From Saprospiraceae bacterium (lineage in GTDB: Bacteria > Bacteroidota > Bacteroidia > Chitinophagales > Saprospiraceae), in NCBI GenBank assembly GCA_022841345.1, contig JALHRR010000004.1, positions 117,327 to 181,326 of the forward strand: 64,000 nt of DNA, given 5' to 3'. Shown here piece after piece: positions 37,092 through 46,551 of the stretch (position 1 is the first letter of the stretch; each line of letters opens with the position of its first letter). Both the position numbers and the translations under genes were made by a program. The notes under the pieces are model-generated. The model saw only the letters and a program-made list of their open reading frames with translations. It was not told where the DNA came from and ran no database searches.

Positions 37092-37962
37092 TCACTATAA
37101 CGAGCAAATTGTTGGACGGGTTAACAGACATTCTGGACACTTTGTTCCATCCATACACACTGAAGTCAAATATCGGGTCCCAACGATTAAACGTTTTTTC
37201 AAAATGCCATCTATAAAGTGTTGATCCGCTTGCACTCAGTATAGATTCATCATTCAATATGACAAAATCTTCAGTGCCTGCGGGCATTTCTATGAGTATT
37301 TCACTCTTTCTCTCTGCCCAGATATAACGTTTCAGGAACCAATGTTTTTCAGAATATTTATGAATAAATGCTAAATCGGAGTTGGAAAACTCTTCAATAC
37401 ATCTTCCGATATTTTTGCTGATAGTCAGTTTTTGAGAAGCAGTATTCTGAAATAAGCTCAGTTCAGGAGGATCAGTTACCATAAAAACTGCCATCGTATC
37501 AGGATGTTTGAAGTGATAGTAACCTGCATTGGTGATGCTGCTGAAGCGCGCGCCGCCACTGTGCGTTCTGTCAATTGGATATTCCCAAATTCGCTGAATT
37601 TGAGTCGAATCCGCATCTACTCTTATACAATTAAAGCTATTTCGCTCCTTTGACAGCTTGGGTGAATATTCACTTTCTCTTGTATCTGTGATTTGTATAA
37701 TGGTAGAGTCTGAAAACCGGAATGCATAGATATCAGTTTGTTGACTCCCGGCTTTACCCATTGTGAAATAAAGTACTTCATCTGAAAAAAAACGTGGCTG
37801 GTTATTATATCCACTTTTGTTGAAGTTGGTCAGAAAATTGGGACCATGCACTGTAAATCCTTTCTCATCTTCACTCAACTGAAGGAGAACTAAATTTGTT
37901 ACAGGAAGTTGTGCTGTGGTTGTAACGCAAAGTCCAACACATAAGCAGCATAATTTAAACAT
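37084..37962 (-). CDS. Exported WD40-like beta-propeller (PD40/TolB-like) protein
   Basis: 292 residues. A short signal peptide (MFKLCCLCVGLCVTTTAQ) is followed by repeated blade motifs: NQPRFFSDEVLYFTM, TDIYAFRFSD and SEYSPKLSKE are characteristic of TolB-type repeats. Probably periplasmic or surface-exposed; partner unknown. First gene of the operon with DUF1684 and the metal receptor. A -7 box (TAACTTTG, minus strand, 37998-38005) lies upstream. Confidence 0.75.
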   Translation of the reverse strand: MFKLCCLCVGLCVTTTAQLPVTNLVLLQLSEDEKGFTVHGPNFLTNFNKSGYNNQPRFFSDEVLYFTMGKAGSQQTDIYAFRFSDSTIIQITDTRESEYSPKLSKERNSFNCIRVDADSTQIQRIWEYPIDRTHSGGARFSSITNAGYYHFKHPDTMAVFMVTDPPELSLFQNTASQKLTISKNIGRCIEEFSNSDLAFIHKYSEKHWFLKRYIWAERKSEILIEMPAGTEDFVILNDESILSASGSTLYRWHFEKTFNRWDPIFDFSVYGWNKVSRMSVNPSNNLLVIVIE

Positions 37963-37997
37963 ACATCGTTGATTAGTTGAGATAAATCGACTTGGCG

Positions 37998-38005
37998 CAA
38001 AGTTA
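37998..38005 (-). promoter_or_regulatory. -7 box of the propeller-DUF1684-metal receptor operon
   Basis: Minus-strand TAACTTTG, an exact TAnnTTTG match, 35 nt before the start codon. No TTG at ideal spacing. Confidence 0.4.
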
Positions 38006-38087
38006 ATTGTAAAATATTGGCATTGCGATTTTGAAAATTAAAAATCTGTATTTAAATTACCACTTAATAAATCTAAATCGAGAACAT

Positions 38088-38510
38088 ATGATGAACGAAC
38101 CCGTATCCGCAATAATGACCCGAAATCTTATCACAGTTTCACCGGACGATAACCTGAACAGGGTCAAAGAAGTCTTCTCCACACACCGCATCCATCATTT
38201 ACCTGTGGTCGACAAAGGTAAATTAGTTGGTCTGATAACTACGTATGATTTGTTCAAATTAGGCAAAAGTCATGAAGAATATAATGATATAAAAGTTACT
38301 GCCATCATGACTGACAAGCTTGCAACGCTTGAGCCGGGTTCAAAAGTTGGTACAGCTTGTGAAGTATTTTTAGAAAATCTGTTTCATGCGCTGCCGATTG
38401 TTGACGAAAATGGCATGCTGGTAGGTATAGTTACTACATTTGATGTAATGAAATACACCCATATCAAGGAATATCCAAACAGAGAAATACTAAGTAGTTT
38501 GGGTCACTAG
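38088..38510 (+). CDS. CBS-domain pair protein
   Basis: 140 residues from the ATG at 38088; an adjacent ATG at 38091 is equally possible, and a TTG at 38031 is less likely. Two tandem CBS modules: PVSAIMTRNLITVSPDDNL to LVGLITTYDL, and VTAIMTDKLATLEPGSKV to LVGIVTTFDV. CBS pairs bind adenosyl ligands such as AMP or ATP and usually regulate an attached or partner enzyme. Here no other domain is fused. An intrinsic terminator follows, so the gene is monocistronic. Confidence 0.9.
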   Translation: MMNEPVSAIMTRNLITVSPDDNLNRVKEVFSTHRIHHLPVVDKGKLVGLITTYDLFKLGKSHEEYNDIKVTAIMTDKLATLEPGSKVGTACEVFLENLFHALPIVDENGMLVGIVTTFDVMKYTHIKEYPNREILSSLGH

Positions 38511-38535
38511 AGGGTTGGATTCCCGGAAAATTATG

Positions 38536-38569
38536 AGCGGTTGTTGAGCTATCTTCAGCCGCTTTTTTT
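38536..38569 (+). terminator. Intrinsic terminator after the CBS gene
   Basis: AGCGGTTG / CAGCCGCT stem (one G-T pair), 12-nt internal stretch, then TTTTTTT. About 25 nt after the stop codon. Confidence 0.75.
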
Positions 38570-38702
38570 ATTATTATACATCCTTATTAGATATTTAAAT
38601 TCCGTTTTCCATTTGATTTGCAGCGAAAATAGCACTACCAACGTATTTCCGAAATGAAGCTTTCGATGCTTTCAATGTAATTATTAAATCCTATTTTTTC
38701 AG

Positions 38703-40448
38703 ATGCCTTATTATTCAATTTTTAGGATTTCGATTTTATGTGTTTTATTATCATACAGTAGCGTAATATATTCACAGTTACAGGGGAAGATTACGGATAT
38801 AAAGACAGCTGAACCCATCCCTTATGTTAACTATTACAATCTTCGCAACCAACAGGGAGGGCTCAGCGATGAAGCCGGCAATTTTCTTATTACCCAGTTT
38901 ATGCTTCGTGATACCATTGAATTCAGTGCAATCGGATACAAGACTCTGCGGTTGGCAGTTTCGGACATTCGCAGTAATCCCTGGATACAACTAAGTGAAA
39001 ATCTGCAGCTATTGAGCGAAGTGCCTGTCCTGGCATATGATGAACGATGGCATAAGCTGATTTTGGAGGCAAAATCTAATTTCAGACAGGACCCTTTCTG
39101 CAGTAAATCATATTACTTACTCGAAAGTTATAGAGATTCTCAGCAGGTTGAAATGCTGGAATGTTTTTTTAATGCCACTATACAGGGTCCGGAAATGGGA
39201 AATTTGCAGATGAAAAGTGGCCGGTTTGGGCTTAATCCTAAAGATGGTCAGGTATTTTTATCACAGGATATTTCTGCAGCAATCATCCAGATGAAAACAA
39301 CTGAGCAACAAAAAAATATGCCTGTCTCCCCACTTCAGTTGAACAGGAAAGCGCTTAAAAGGGCATATTATATCCGGCCCGTTCAGGAATATATGGATGA
39401 AAATGGATCTCACATTATTGTGCTGGAAGCAGAACCAAACGGGAAGCAACGGACTCATTTTTCAGGCAAAATCTGGGTTGATACGAAGTATAATACCATT
39501 ATAAAAACTGTCTGGAACATTGAAAAAACGCAAAGGCATCCATTTCTTCCCATTTTTCCTGATGATACTATAAGGTACGTCAATTTAGCAATTACTAAAA
39601 CTTTTGAAACCTCAGGAATTGTCTCAGCCTGCACCCGGACAGATTTTCAATATGAAATTCTCTATCAGCAAAGAGGGGCAGAGGAGCCATTCTTAATAAA
39701 AACACATGCAATACTGGATGCTTACAACGATTCCGAAAAATTTGAACTGCCGGCATTCAATTTGCCTTATGAACTCAATGATTACAGGAAAATTCAAGCT
39801 CTTCCACCGCAGGATTATTTCTGGAAGAATCATCATGAGATGCACATTGAAAACAAAAGAGAAAGAAACGATGCATTTTTGACTAATACAGCAATTTTAA
39901 ATCGTTCGAATCTATTTACACTGGGGTTTTACGGAGAAGAGAAAAACGCGTTTCGCTGGCTATACTACCAGTGGAGTCCTTTGACCAGGATATTTTCCAG
40001 AGACATTAACAGACCCGGAGACCAATTCTTTGTCAAGGCGGGAGAACTGAAAATGGATCAGTATCATTTGCATGTGCAGTTTTATCTGGATATCTATGAT
40101 TTTACAGATACTATGGTACTGTCCTCGGCTATGATATTGGATCCATACGCCTCATTTTATCACATGACAATTGATAGTCTCACATTATGTTTTTTCAATG
40201 TATACTTCGATTTGATGGAAATCAAGCGTCGGGAATTCGTGGCCAGATGTGAATCGAATCCATGGGATAAATCTGAAATTTGGCAGCAGTTTAAGGCTGA
40301 AAAAATCGCTCTGCAATGCTATCAATCTGATCTCCTCAAGGAACTGCAACGAGGAAATAATCTACAGAGCCTGACAAATTACAATGACTTGATCAAAGAA
40401 AAACTTGGCATAGATAATATGGCCATTTTCGGTGTCCGGCGACCCTGA
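38703..40448 (+). CDS. Exported protein with N-terminal carboxypeptidase-regulatory-like domain
   Basis: 581 residues. Signal peptide about 1-24 (cleaved near IYS/QLQ). Residues about 25-105 form a CarboxypepD_reg-like beta-sandwich (GKITDIKTAEPIPYVNYYNL, GLSDEAGNFLI, FSAIGYKTLRL), the plug-proximal domain also found in SusC/TonB receptors. The remaining ~470 residues, with a beta-rich central part, have no named domain that I recognise. It lacks a TonB box or barrel and is too short for a receptor. Probably an outer-membrane or periplasmic protein of the DUF5686-like neighbourhood; this last point is inference. Confidence 0.8.
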   Translation: MPYYSIFRISILCVLLSYSSVIYSQLQGKITDIKTAEPIPYVNYYNLRNQQGGLSDEAGNFLITQFMLRDTIEFSAIGYKTLRLAVSDIRSNPWIQLSENLQLLSEVPVLAYDERWHKLILEAKSNFRQDPFCSKSYYLLESYRDSQQVEMLECFFNATIQGPEMGNLQMKSGRFGLNPKDGQVFLSQDISAAIIQMKTTEQQKNMPVSPLQLNRKALKRAYYIRPVQEYMDENGSHIIVLEAEPNGKQRTHFSGKIWVDTKYNTIIKTVWNIEKTQRHPFLPIFPDDTIRYVNLAITKTFETSGIVSACTRTDFQYEILYQQRGAEEPFLIKTHAILDAYNDSEKFELPAFNLPYELNDYRKIQALPPQDYFWKNHHEMHIENKRERNDAFLTNTAILNRSNLFTLGFYGEEKNAFRWLYYQWSPLTRIFSRDINRPGDQFFVKAGELKMDQYHLHVQFYLDIYDFTDTMVLSSAMILDPYASFYHMTIDSLTLCFFNVYFDLMEIKRREFVARCESNPWDKSEIWQQFKAEKIALQCYQSDLLKELQRGNNLQSLTNYNDLIKEKLGIDNMAIFGVRRP

Positions 40449-41054
40449 TGTGAAAGGAATTTGGGCGTGCCAGCCTTCCTGCGTCGGCTGTCGCTCCCTT
40501 CCATGGTTCACTTCGTTCCGACCCCTGCACTTTGTTTCGGGGCCCCGTCGCTGCGCTCCGGCATTCCAGGCAGCTCACGCGGGCGCACAGATTTAACTTT
40601 CTACACAGCCCCGGATACAACCGCTATTTGGTCTTGCTAATTTATTAGCAAGCTCTTTACTCCAATGCTCATTTTAACACAGATTCAACCCACTACTGGC
40701 TCCAGGCCTCTGCCAATAAATTGGCAGAACCAATCGGAACACTAAACAGGGCCATAACTTCTTTTTGGTCCTTTTAAATTATTAGCAAGCTTTTTATTCT
40801 AATTTTTATGTATAAATATTCTATAAATTGCTTTTGCAGAATGCTGATTTTCAATGCCTTATAAACAAGCAAAATTAAAGAACCTGGCACAATTAATCCA
40901 CAAATTTGAACGCAATTTGGCTGTTTTAAATCTGAAATCTGATCCCCAAAGCTTTGGGGACTGAAACCTGAAACCTGAAATCTACAGGGCCCGCTGCGCT
41001 CTCCTGCATCAAATAGCACCTCATTCGTCGCGGGGACTGAACCGCCATCTTCCC
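40449..41054. repeat. Gene-free region with G+C-rich islet, two hairpins and an inverted repeat fragment
   Basis: 606 nt. (1) A G+C-rich islet at about 40465-40605 with words such as CGTCGCTGCGCTCCGGC. (2) Hairpins CTTGCTAA-TTTA-TTAGCAAG (40633-40652) and TCTGCCAAT-AA-ATTGGCAGA (40709-40728); the first is echoed at about 40775-40800. (3) At 40919-40966, a reverse-complement fragment of the 28.6-kb tandem repeat: GGCTGTTTTAAATCTG, then the palindrome TCCCCAAAGCTTTGGGGA (40943-40960). (4) An ACCTGAAACCTGAAA simple repeat next to it. No convincing gene. Confidence 0.7.
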
Positions 41055-43016
41055 TCACAATTTCAAAACCCTAAAAACATACTGCCCTTTCAGTGTCACT
41101 ATTTGCAGGAAATATTGTGCAACCGGGAGATCGGAAATGTCGATTTGAGTAAATGGGGGAGAAGTTTCATAGCTTCTGATAATCATACCACGCGAATCAA
41201 TCAGATTCAACTTTGCATGATCAGTTTTTAGATGAATATTGATCAAATCACTGCTGGCAGTTGGGAATACTAATATGCCATCTAAAGGATCAAACCACAC
41301 TTCAATTATTTGTGATCGCTGCGTATTTTGAGTTTTATCCAACTCTTCGAGCATATAGAAATTTGAACCGGATACCGGCTGATGGTCAATGATAGAATAT
41401 TTTTTTGCAGTAATACTATAGCCTTCAGTTTTGATTCTGGTAAATTCATGAAATTTGAAAGCATCAGGACTTTTTTTTAGGATAAAGCAATCGCTGTTAT
41501 ATTCATTATTTGTTTCCCAGCTCAGTTCTATTTGCAGATTATTTTGCCGCGCTTTGAAGTATGTCAGATCTGCTGCAAGTGTAGTGGATGATCTGCTGGC
41601 TTCAGGAGTATTGCCATAGCGCCCCAGATTGACCCGGTCTCCATTGGGTGCAGACTCCATGTCAAATGGGGCATCAGGGTTTCCTGCGTCTATTGCCGGA
41701 CTGTGCTCCTCATCTGTCACCCAATTTCCATTTTCGTAGCGTCCACTTATTGATTTCAAATGAAAATCATCTGTATCCGGATCTGCAAAGAGCGGATCAT
41801 CCTGGAAATTTCCTGCACCGGATATAATATCTTCAGAGATACTGTAACTCATACTCAATGTTGAATTGCCCGCTACAGTAAAATCTCCGCCATTTTCATA
41901 TAAAATTGAATTTTCAACAAGGGCACTTGAAAACTGGTCCACATAAATCCCATTACCTGAACTTCCCTGGGTACTATAGTTATATGCAACAGTGCAGTGA
42001 TTCACGATGAGATGAGAAGATTCATTGTCCCATCTTCTGTCTACCGCAATTCCTCCTCCTCCGTGGCTGGCACTCTGTGTGTAATTACGGATTACAAGGT
42101 CATGACTCATCATCAGAGTAGCAGCCTCATCGGCAAATACTCCTCCGGCATAGGTGGGCGCCATATTGTTGATATAAATATTGTTTCTGGAGATTGCCAT
42201 GTCTTCACCGGTTTCCAGAAAAATTGCCCCGCCTCCCCAGCCATATCCGGCCAGGACGCCTACTCTGTTATTGCTGATAGTATTATTTTCCACCAGAACA
42301 TTTCCAAACAAATAGAGTCCACCACCATGATCAGAATTAGCCCAATTGTCATCAATTGTATTTCCCCGAATAATATTGTTTTGTCCAATGGCACTTATTG
42401 CACCACCTCTCCCTGCTCTATTGTTTCTGATAATATTATTCTCAACAATGATTCCGTTGCCGGTAATCCTGATTCCTCCTCCTGTCTGATCGTTGAGCTC
42501 GTCCCAGCCATTATTTTCAATTGTATTGTTCGAAATAGTGATGTTTTCTGATGCGGGCCATGTGAATTCAGTATCGAATAAAATTCCCCTGTGTCCTCCT
42601 GTTATTACAAATCCGTCTATTAGTGATCCGGAAGTTTCCAGCCTAAGCTCAATGATAGCTGAGGCAGCGTTGCCTTCAATTATACTTAAATATATATTAT
42701 AATCCTGAGTGCTAAAATCTCCGGGAATTGCAATGGCATAATCTACGGTGCTGCCACCCGGATAAGCACCTTTCAGGAAGATCATCTTATTGTTAATCAA
42801 CAGATTTTCATTGTAGAATCCCTGAGCAACCCTGATTTCATCTTCTGAAATTGCTGCATTGATAGCTTCCTGGATGGAGGGAAAAGGATTTAAAATGCTG
42901 CCGGTAGTGACAGCATTTTCGTTGGCCTGATCTACATACCATATGGTCGCAGAGGAAGTGCCTGAAAGAGCCAATAGTATTAGTACTGACAAATTGAATC
43001 TTAGAAGGTGTGACAT
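41055..43016 (-). CDS. Secreted right-handed beta-helix protein with T9SS sorting domain
   Basis: 653 residues. Signal peptide about 1-23 (SSA/TIW), then a DUF1565-like start (WYVDQANENAVTTGSILNPF, PSIQEAINAAISEDEIRVAQ) and a parallel beta-helix built from Asn-rich coils (ENITISNNTIENNG, IIVENNIIRNNRAGRGG, VLVENNTISNNR). A linker and T9SS type A domain follow (VFPTASSDLINIHLKT ... GQYVFRVLKL). Beta-helices of this kind are polysaccharide lyases or surface passengers; no lyase active site was identified, so activity is open. The gene stands alone. Confidence 0.88.
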   Translation of the reverse strand: MSHLLRFNLSVLILLALSGTSSATIWYVDQANENAVTTGSILNPFPSIQEAINAAISEDEIRVAQGFYNENLLINNKMIFLKGAYPGGSTVDYAIAIPGDFSTQDYNIYLSIIEGNAASAIIELRLETSGSLIDGFVITGGHRGILFDTEFTWPASENITISNNTIENNGWDELNDQTGGGIRITGNGIIVENNIIRNNRAGRGGAISAIGQNNIIRGNTIDDNWANSDHGGGLYLFGNVLVENNTISNNRVGVLAGYGWGGGAIFLETGEDMAISRNNIYINNMAPTYAGGVFADEAATLMMSHDLVIRNYTQSASHGGGGIAVDRRWDNESSHLIVNHCTVAYNYSTQGSSGNGIYVDQFSSALVENSILYENGGDFTVAGNSTLSMSYSISEDIISGAGNFQDDPLFADPDTDDFHLKSISGRYENGNWVTDEEHSPAIDAGNPDAPFDMESAPNGDRVNLGRYGNTPEASRSSTTLAADLTYFKARQNNLQIELSWETNNEYNSDCFILKKSPDAFKFHEFTRIKTEGYSITAKKYSIIDHQPVSGSNFYMLEELDKTQNTQRSQIIEVWFDPLDGILVFPTASSDLINIHLKTDHAKLNLIDSRGMIIRSYETSPPFTQIDISDLPVAQYFLQIVTLKGQYVFRVLKL

Positions 43017-43277
43017 TTTAAGGATTTTTTACCGTAGAAATAAGCGCTATTCATCTTAAAAATAGTAAGTTTTCTTTATTGCGTGTATTTAAATTAGTTG
43101 TTCTGCTTAATCGGAATGCATCCATTTACTTCATACGGCTGAGCACTTTTGGCAATTAATTTAATTAATGAAGAAATTGGCAGATATTTCAAGATATATC
43201 ATGGGTACTTGATTCAAATAAGAAAGGAGTCTGAAATCCAGACTCCTTTTATTAAGCTTTGATGAACTATGCGTTTA
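43017..43277 (-). terminator. Gene-free stretch with a strong terminator hairpin
   Basis: The hairpin is AAAGGAGTCTG / CAGACTCCTTT, 11-bp perfect stem with a 5-nt loop, at 43223-43249. On the minus strand it lies 29 nt beyond the stop of the cohesin-like protein gene and is followed by a T-containing tract. The rest (43017-43222) is A+T-rich with nothing recognised. Confidence 0.7.
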
Positions 43278-44048
43278 TTATTTCTGGACCTGCACTTTTT
43301 TTATAGCTACAGTTTCGCCTGCTTTTTGAAGCATTAAGAGGTAAGTTCCAGGCATGATCGACTCCGGTAAATCAATGGATTGATCTGCTATGGTACTCTG
43401 ACCGATGAGTTGGCCATTGAGGTTATATAGGAATGCCTGATCAGGGGTTTGAGTCAATTGATCCCATTTGAAGAAAATTCTGTCTTTCGCAGGATTTGGG
43501 AATATTGAAATTTTATCTGATTCCAGATTTTGTGTATTGGAAAGAATGCCATTTCTAAAATAGCTGACCCCTCCCAGATTATCGATAAAAATCAAATCCA
43601 GCAAGTTAAAATTGTTATCAAAAAATTCAATAATAATTGGATGTCCTTCAATTGAAAACTTGCCATCGCCCCAGATCTTTTTGAATCTGAAGGCAAATAA
43701 TTCAGTCTCATCACTCAAAGTCAACCCATCTGTGCTTGGTAGATTCCAGGATGTCCTGATGGATCCAAACAATGCATCTTGTATTCCAAAATTACCTTCA
43801 TTCATTTTCATTTCGGGTGGTCCAAAACGTTCAAATCCCAGGAAAAACATCTCACCGGGAATCCAGCGGGAGGAGAATTGATAACCTAGAATATTTTTGA
43901 AATTAGATACAAATAGTTTGGTGATTACCTGGTTATTTGATCCTGTAACCTGCTCCACCTCCATTCTCAGAATTACAGGATCAGGCGTTTGAGCAGACAT
44001 CATGCCGATGGACATCAGCACCAGTAATAATGTAAAAATTGTTTTCAT
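43278..44048 (-). CDS. Secreted cohesin-like protein with T9SS sorting domain (paralogue 1)
   Basis: 256 residues. Signal peptide about 1-19 (MMSA/QTP). Residues about 22-170 form a beta domain with features of cohesin-type folds (VSNFKNILGYQFSSRW, LSDETELFAFRFKKI, GHPIIIEFFDNN). The C-terminal ~80 residues are a T9SS type A domain (ISIFPNPAKDRIFFKW ... AIKKVQVQK). It is a clear tandem duplicate of the next gene (44092-44853), with almost identical C termini. Cohesin assignment is from fold pattern only; ligand unknown. Confidence 0.8.
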   Translation of the reverse strand: MKTIFTLLLVLMSIGMMSAQTPDPVILRMEVEQVTGSNNQVITKLFVSNFKNILGYQFSSRWIPGEMFFLGFERFGPPEMKMNEGNFGIQDALFGSIRTSWNLPSTDGLTLSDETELFAFRFKKIWGDGKFSIEGHPIIIEFFDNNFNLLDLIFIDNLGGVSYFRNGILSNTQNLESDKISIFPNPAKDRIFFKWDQLTQTPDQAFLYNLNGQLIGQSTIADQSIDLPESIMPGTYLLMLQKAGETVAIKKVQVQK

Positions 44049-44091
44049 GGGATAAGTTTATTGGATTAAAAAAATCATGATTTGACATGTA

Positions 44092-44853
44092 TTATTCCTG
44101 CACCTGTACTTTTTTAACAGCGACAATTTCACCGGCTTTTTGAAGCATTAAAAGGTAATTTCCCGTCGGCATAGATTCAGGCAAATCAATTGACTGCTCC
44201 GCTATTGTTCTCTGCCCGATAAGTTGTCCTTTCAGATTATAAATGAATGCCTGATCTGGTGGATGTTGGAAATCATTCCATTTGAAGAAAATTTTATCTT
44301 GAGCTGGATTAGGGAAAACAGAGATTTCAGCGGATTCTATTTCCATAGTATTGGAGACAATTCCATTTCTTACATGTGAGATTCCTCCAAAATTATCTAT
44401 AAAGATAACATCAAGAATCTGTCGGTGGCAGTTTAATACTTCAATGACGAAGGGCCAATTAGCAATTTTGAATTTTCCTGTGCCACTTATTCTTTTAAAC
44501 CTTAGTGAAACCATTCTGGTACCATCCTCCAAGTCTACACAGTCATCATTTGCATCAACCCATAATGCCGGCAGCGTTCCCGGGTGCATATATCCAAAGA
44601 TGCAAGCAGGACTGAAAATATTAGATGGTCCGAAACTATCTATTTTTATTAATTGTAGTTCAAAGGTATCCCATATTATGCTAAATTGAAATAAAGCAAT
44701 TTGCTCGAAATTAGAGCAAAAAAGATGTAAGGCTATATCATCTGAACCCGGGATGCTGACTTCCTCTACTTCCAAAATCAATGGCTCAGGGGTTTGAGCA
44801 TTGGATACGCAATGGATGCTGAAAATAAATAGTATCGTAAATAGTTGTTTCAT
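44092..44853 (-). CDS. Secreted cohesin-like protein with T9SS sorting domain (paralogue 2)
   Basis: 253 residues, paralogous to the gene 43 nt downstream. Signal peptide about 1-19 (SNA/QTP). Beta domain with LFCSNFEQIALFQFSIIWD, LEDGTRMVSLRFKRIS and NWPFVIEVLNCHRQIL. It ends in a T9SS type A domain (ISVFPNPAQDKIFFKW ... AVKKVQVQE). Differences concentrate in the N-terminal domain, which has extra Cys residues (about five), while the sorting domain is nearly identical to paralogue 1, suggesting divergence of ligand with conserved export. Confidence 0.8.
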   Translation of the reverse strand: MKQLFTILFIFSIHCVSNAQTPEPLILEVEEVSIPGSDDIALHLFCSNFEQIALFQFSIIWDTFELQLIKIDSFGPSNIFSPACIFGYMHPGTLPALWVDANDDCVDLEDGTRMVSLRFKRISGTGKFKIANWPFVIEVLNCHRQILDVIFIDNFGGISHVRNGIVSNTMEIESAEISVFPNPAQDKIFFKWNDFQHPPDQAFIYNLKGQLIGQRTIAEQSIDLPESMPTGNYLLMLQKAGEIVAVKKVQVQE

Positions 44854-45052
44854 GCAGGGTATGTTTGGGGAGATGTCCTACGAAAATATATACAAATATT
44901 CAATATATCAAATAAATCTAAATTTATTTTCTAAGGAATTTTAAAACAACACTTGAAAAGGTAGTTGGCCCTGTGTAAGGCATATTATCAAGACGATAAA
45001 GAAGAAATTTATTATTTTAACGGTTACTCCTGTCCCTTACCTATACATTTTA

Positions 45053-45874
45053 CTAAAAATCTGCTCCAAGTGCATTATCAATTTGAACGAGATACACCTT
45101 ATCCATATGGTGGGTATAGTCATGACGCATCCGAAGTCCGGCTTCATATTGCGATTTTGCTAATTTCAGCTGGGACTTGACAGATGGAAGATCGTTTTCA
45201 GCTTTGAAAATCATGGCCATATAGTAATGTGCTTCAGCAAGAGGGTTTATAGTCAACTGCTTTTCCATGCACGTTTTCGCTTTTGCAATCTGTCCAATTT
45301 CAAGATAAAGAACGCCCAGATGCAGATAATTATAAAGCCGTCCATCTCCATTACTTTTCTCAAAGTAATCTTCTAAAATTGAAATGGCTTTTTCTTTATT
45401 TCCTAAGCCCTTATAGCACAGTGCACGTGCAACTTGCAAATGGTAGTCAGCTTCTGCGGAATAGCCTGTCTCGAAACCGATGAGCGATTCCAATCGTTCC
45501 AGGTCATCGATAGCTCCCTGATAATCCAGAAAAAAACTATATCTGCACCAGCCTCTGTAACCCAGATAATCTTTTGGAGCTAAATCCACCGCCTTTCCCA
45601 TTAGATATTCCCAGGTAACAAAATCTCCACTTTTAAGATATGCTGTCGATTTATGGCTATATGCAGGTGCATAATCCGGGCATCGCACAATAGCTTCATC
45701 ACAAATCTCCTGATACTCTTTGGAATACTGATAATGGATATTTCTTGGCTCTGCGATTTTACAAGCCTCATACTGACAAGTATCACCTTCCAGAAGGTAG
45801 AAATTGCAGTTTTGAGCTTGTATTGAAAGACTGAAAATGGAGATGAAGGTAAGAATCGTTATAGTTAATTTCAT
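45053..45874 (-). CDS. Exported TPR-repeat protein
   Basis: 273 residues. Signal peptide about 1-20 (SIQA/QNC), then helical repeats of the TPR type (DYAPAYSHKSTAYLKSGDF, GRLYNYLHLGVLYLEIGQI and NPLAEAHYYMAMIFKAENDL) with the A-x-x-x-L-G spacing. Six Cys are scattered in the N-terminal part. Its start overlaps the upstream lipoprotein gene by 4 nt, so the two are translationally coupled. TPRs are protein-binding scaffolds; partner unknown. Confidence 0.82.
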   Translation of the reverse strand: MKLTITILTFISIFSLSIQAQNCNFYLLEGDTCQYEACKIAEPRNIHYQYSKEYQEICDEAIVRCPDYAPAYSHKSTAYLKSGDFVTWEYLMGKAVDLAPKDYLGYRGWCRYSFFLDYQGAIDDLERLESLIGFETGYSAEADYHLQVARALCYKGLGNKEKAISILEDYFEKSNGDGRLYNYLHLGVLYLEIGQIAKAKTCMEKQLTINPLAEAHYYMAMIFKAENDLPSVKSQLKLAKSQYEAGLRMRHDYTHHMDKVYLVQIDNALGADF

Positions 45875-46416
45875 GGCATTATTTCTTTTAATTTTCCATT
45901 ATCGAGTTTGAAAATCAGATACATATAATAATCATTCGGCGCATTCTGATCGGGTAGAATTAACCATCCCTGCAGATTTTTTGTGATTCTTAGCAGCTGA
46001 TCTGATATGGAATTATCGAAAGTGACGGGCTTTCTGTTCTCATCCATTCCGATTATCCGGAATCTATCCGTTTCTCCTTTACAATTGACTATAAAACGGA
46101 TACGCAACCATCCACTTTGAGCTGCTGCAGTTTCGGCTTTATATTGAGATCGGATTTCTTGTTCCAATGCTATTTTCTCCCCTTTATATAGAAATCCAAA
46201 AGCAAAATTGTGATACTGTTTAATATCTTCCGGTGTACAGAGATGAAAGTCTTTTTTATCTGTTTTGGGGTCAAATGCGATGTCTCCAACCCAGCGCAAA
46301 TATTTTGGAGGAGGGGATGTTTCAGCGCTGCAGGAAATTATCTGCAGCGTAATTAAAGCAAAACCCAGGAAACTATATACGCGCCTTAGGTTTGCAGATC
46401 CAGTAGAAAATTGCAT
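45871..46416 (-). CDS. Lipoprotein with TonB-C-like domain
   Basis: 181 residues. Signal with lipobox LQIISC near residue 29. The C-terminal part, AAQSGWLRIRFIVNCKGETD then LQGWLILPDQNAPNDYYMYL, resembles the C-terminal beta-alpha-beta of TonB-like proteins common in Bacteroidota lipoproteins. It lacks the Pro-rich spacer and N-terminal anchor of an energy-transducing TonB. Paired with the TPR gene by a 4-nt overlap. TonB-C assignment is tentative. Confidence 0.65.
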   Translation of the reverse strand: MQFSTGSANLRRVYSFLGFALITLQIISCSAETSPPPKYLRWVGDIAFDPKTDKKDFHLCTPEDIKQYHNFAFGFLYKGEKIALEQEIRSQYKAETAAAQSGWLRIRFIVNCKGETDRFRIIGMDENRKPVTFDNSISDQLLRITKNLQGWLILPDQNAPNDYYMYLIFKLDNGKLKEIMP

Positions 46417-46551
46417 GATGGGTCCGTTTTGTTTGATCCTACAAATTAAAGCAAAGCAGACCTAAGTATATGGTAATGTTTGGATAATGAATGTTAATGA
46501 AAAGAGAAAAACAAAAAAAATATAATCCATTAAGGAATAGTAACCTTCTTT

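Noticed and set aside
40393..40620. 75-residue minus-strand reading frame
   Set aside because: It lies in the G+C-rich islet and overlaps the end of a real gene; composition is not protein-like.
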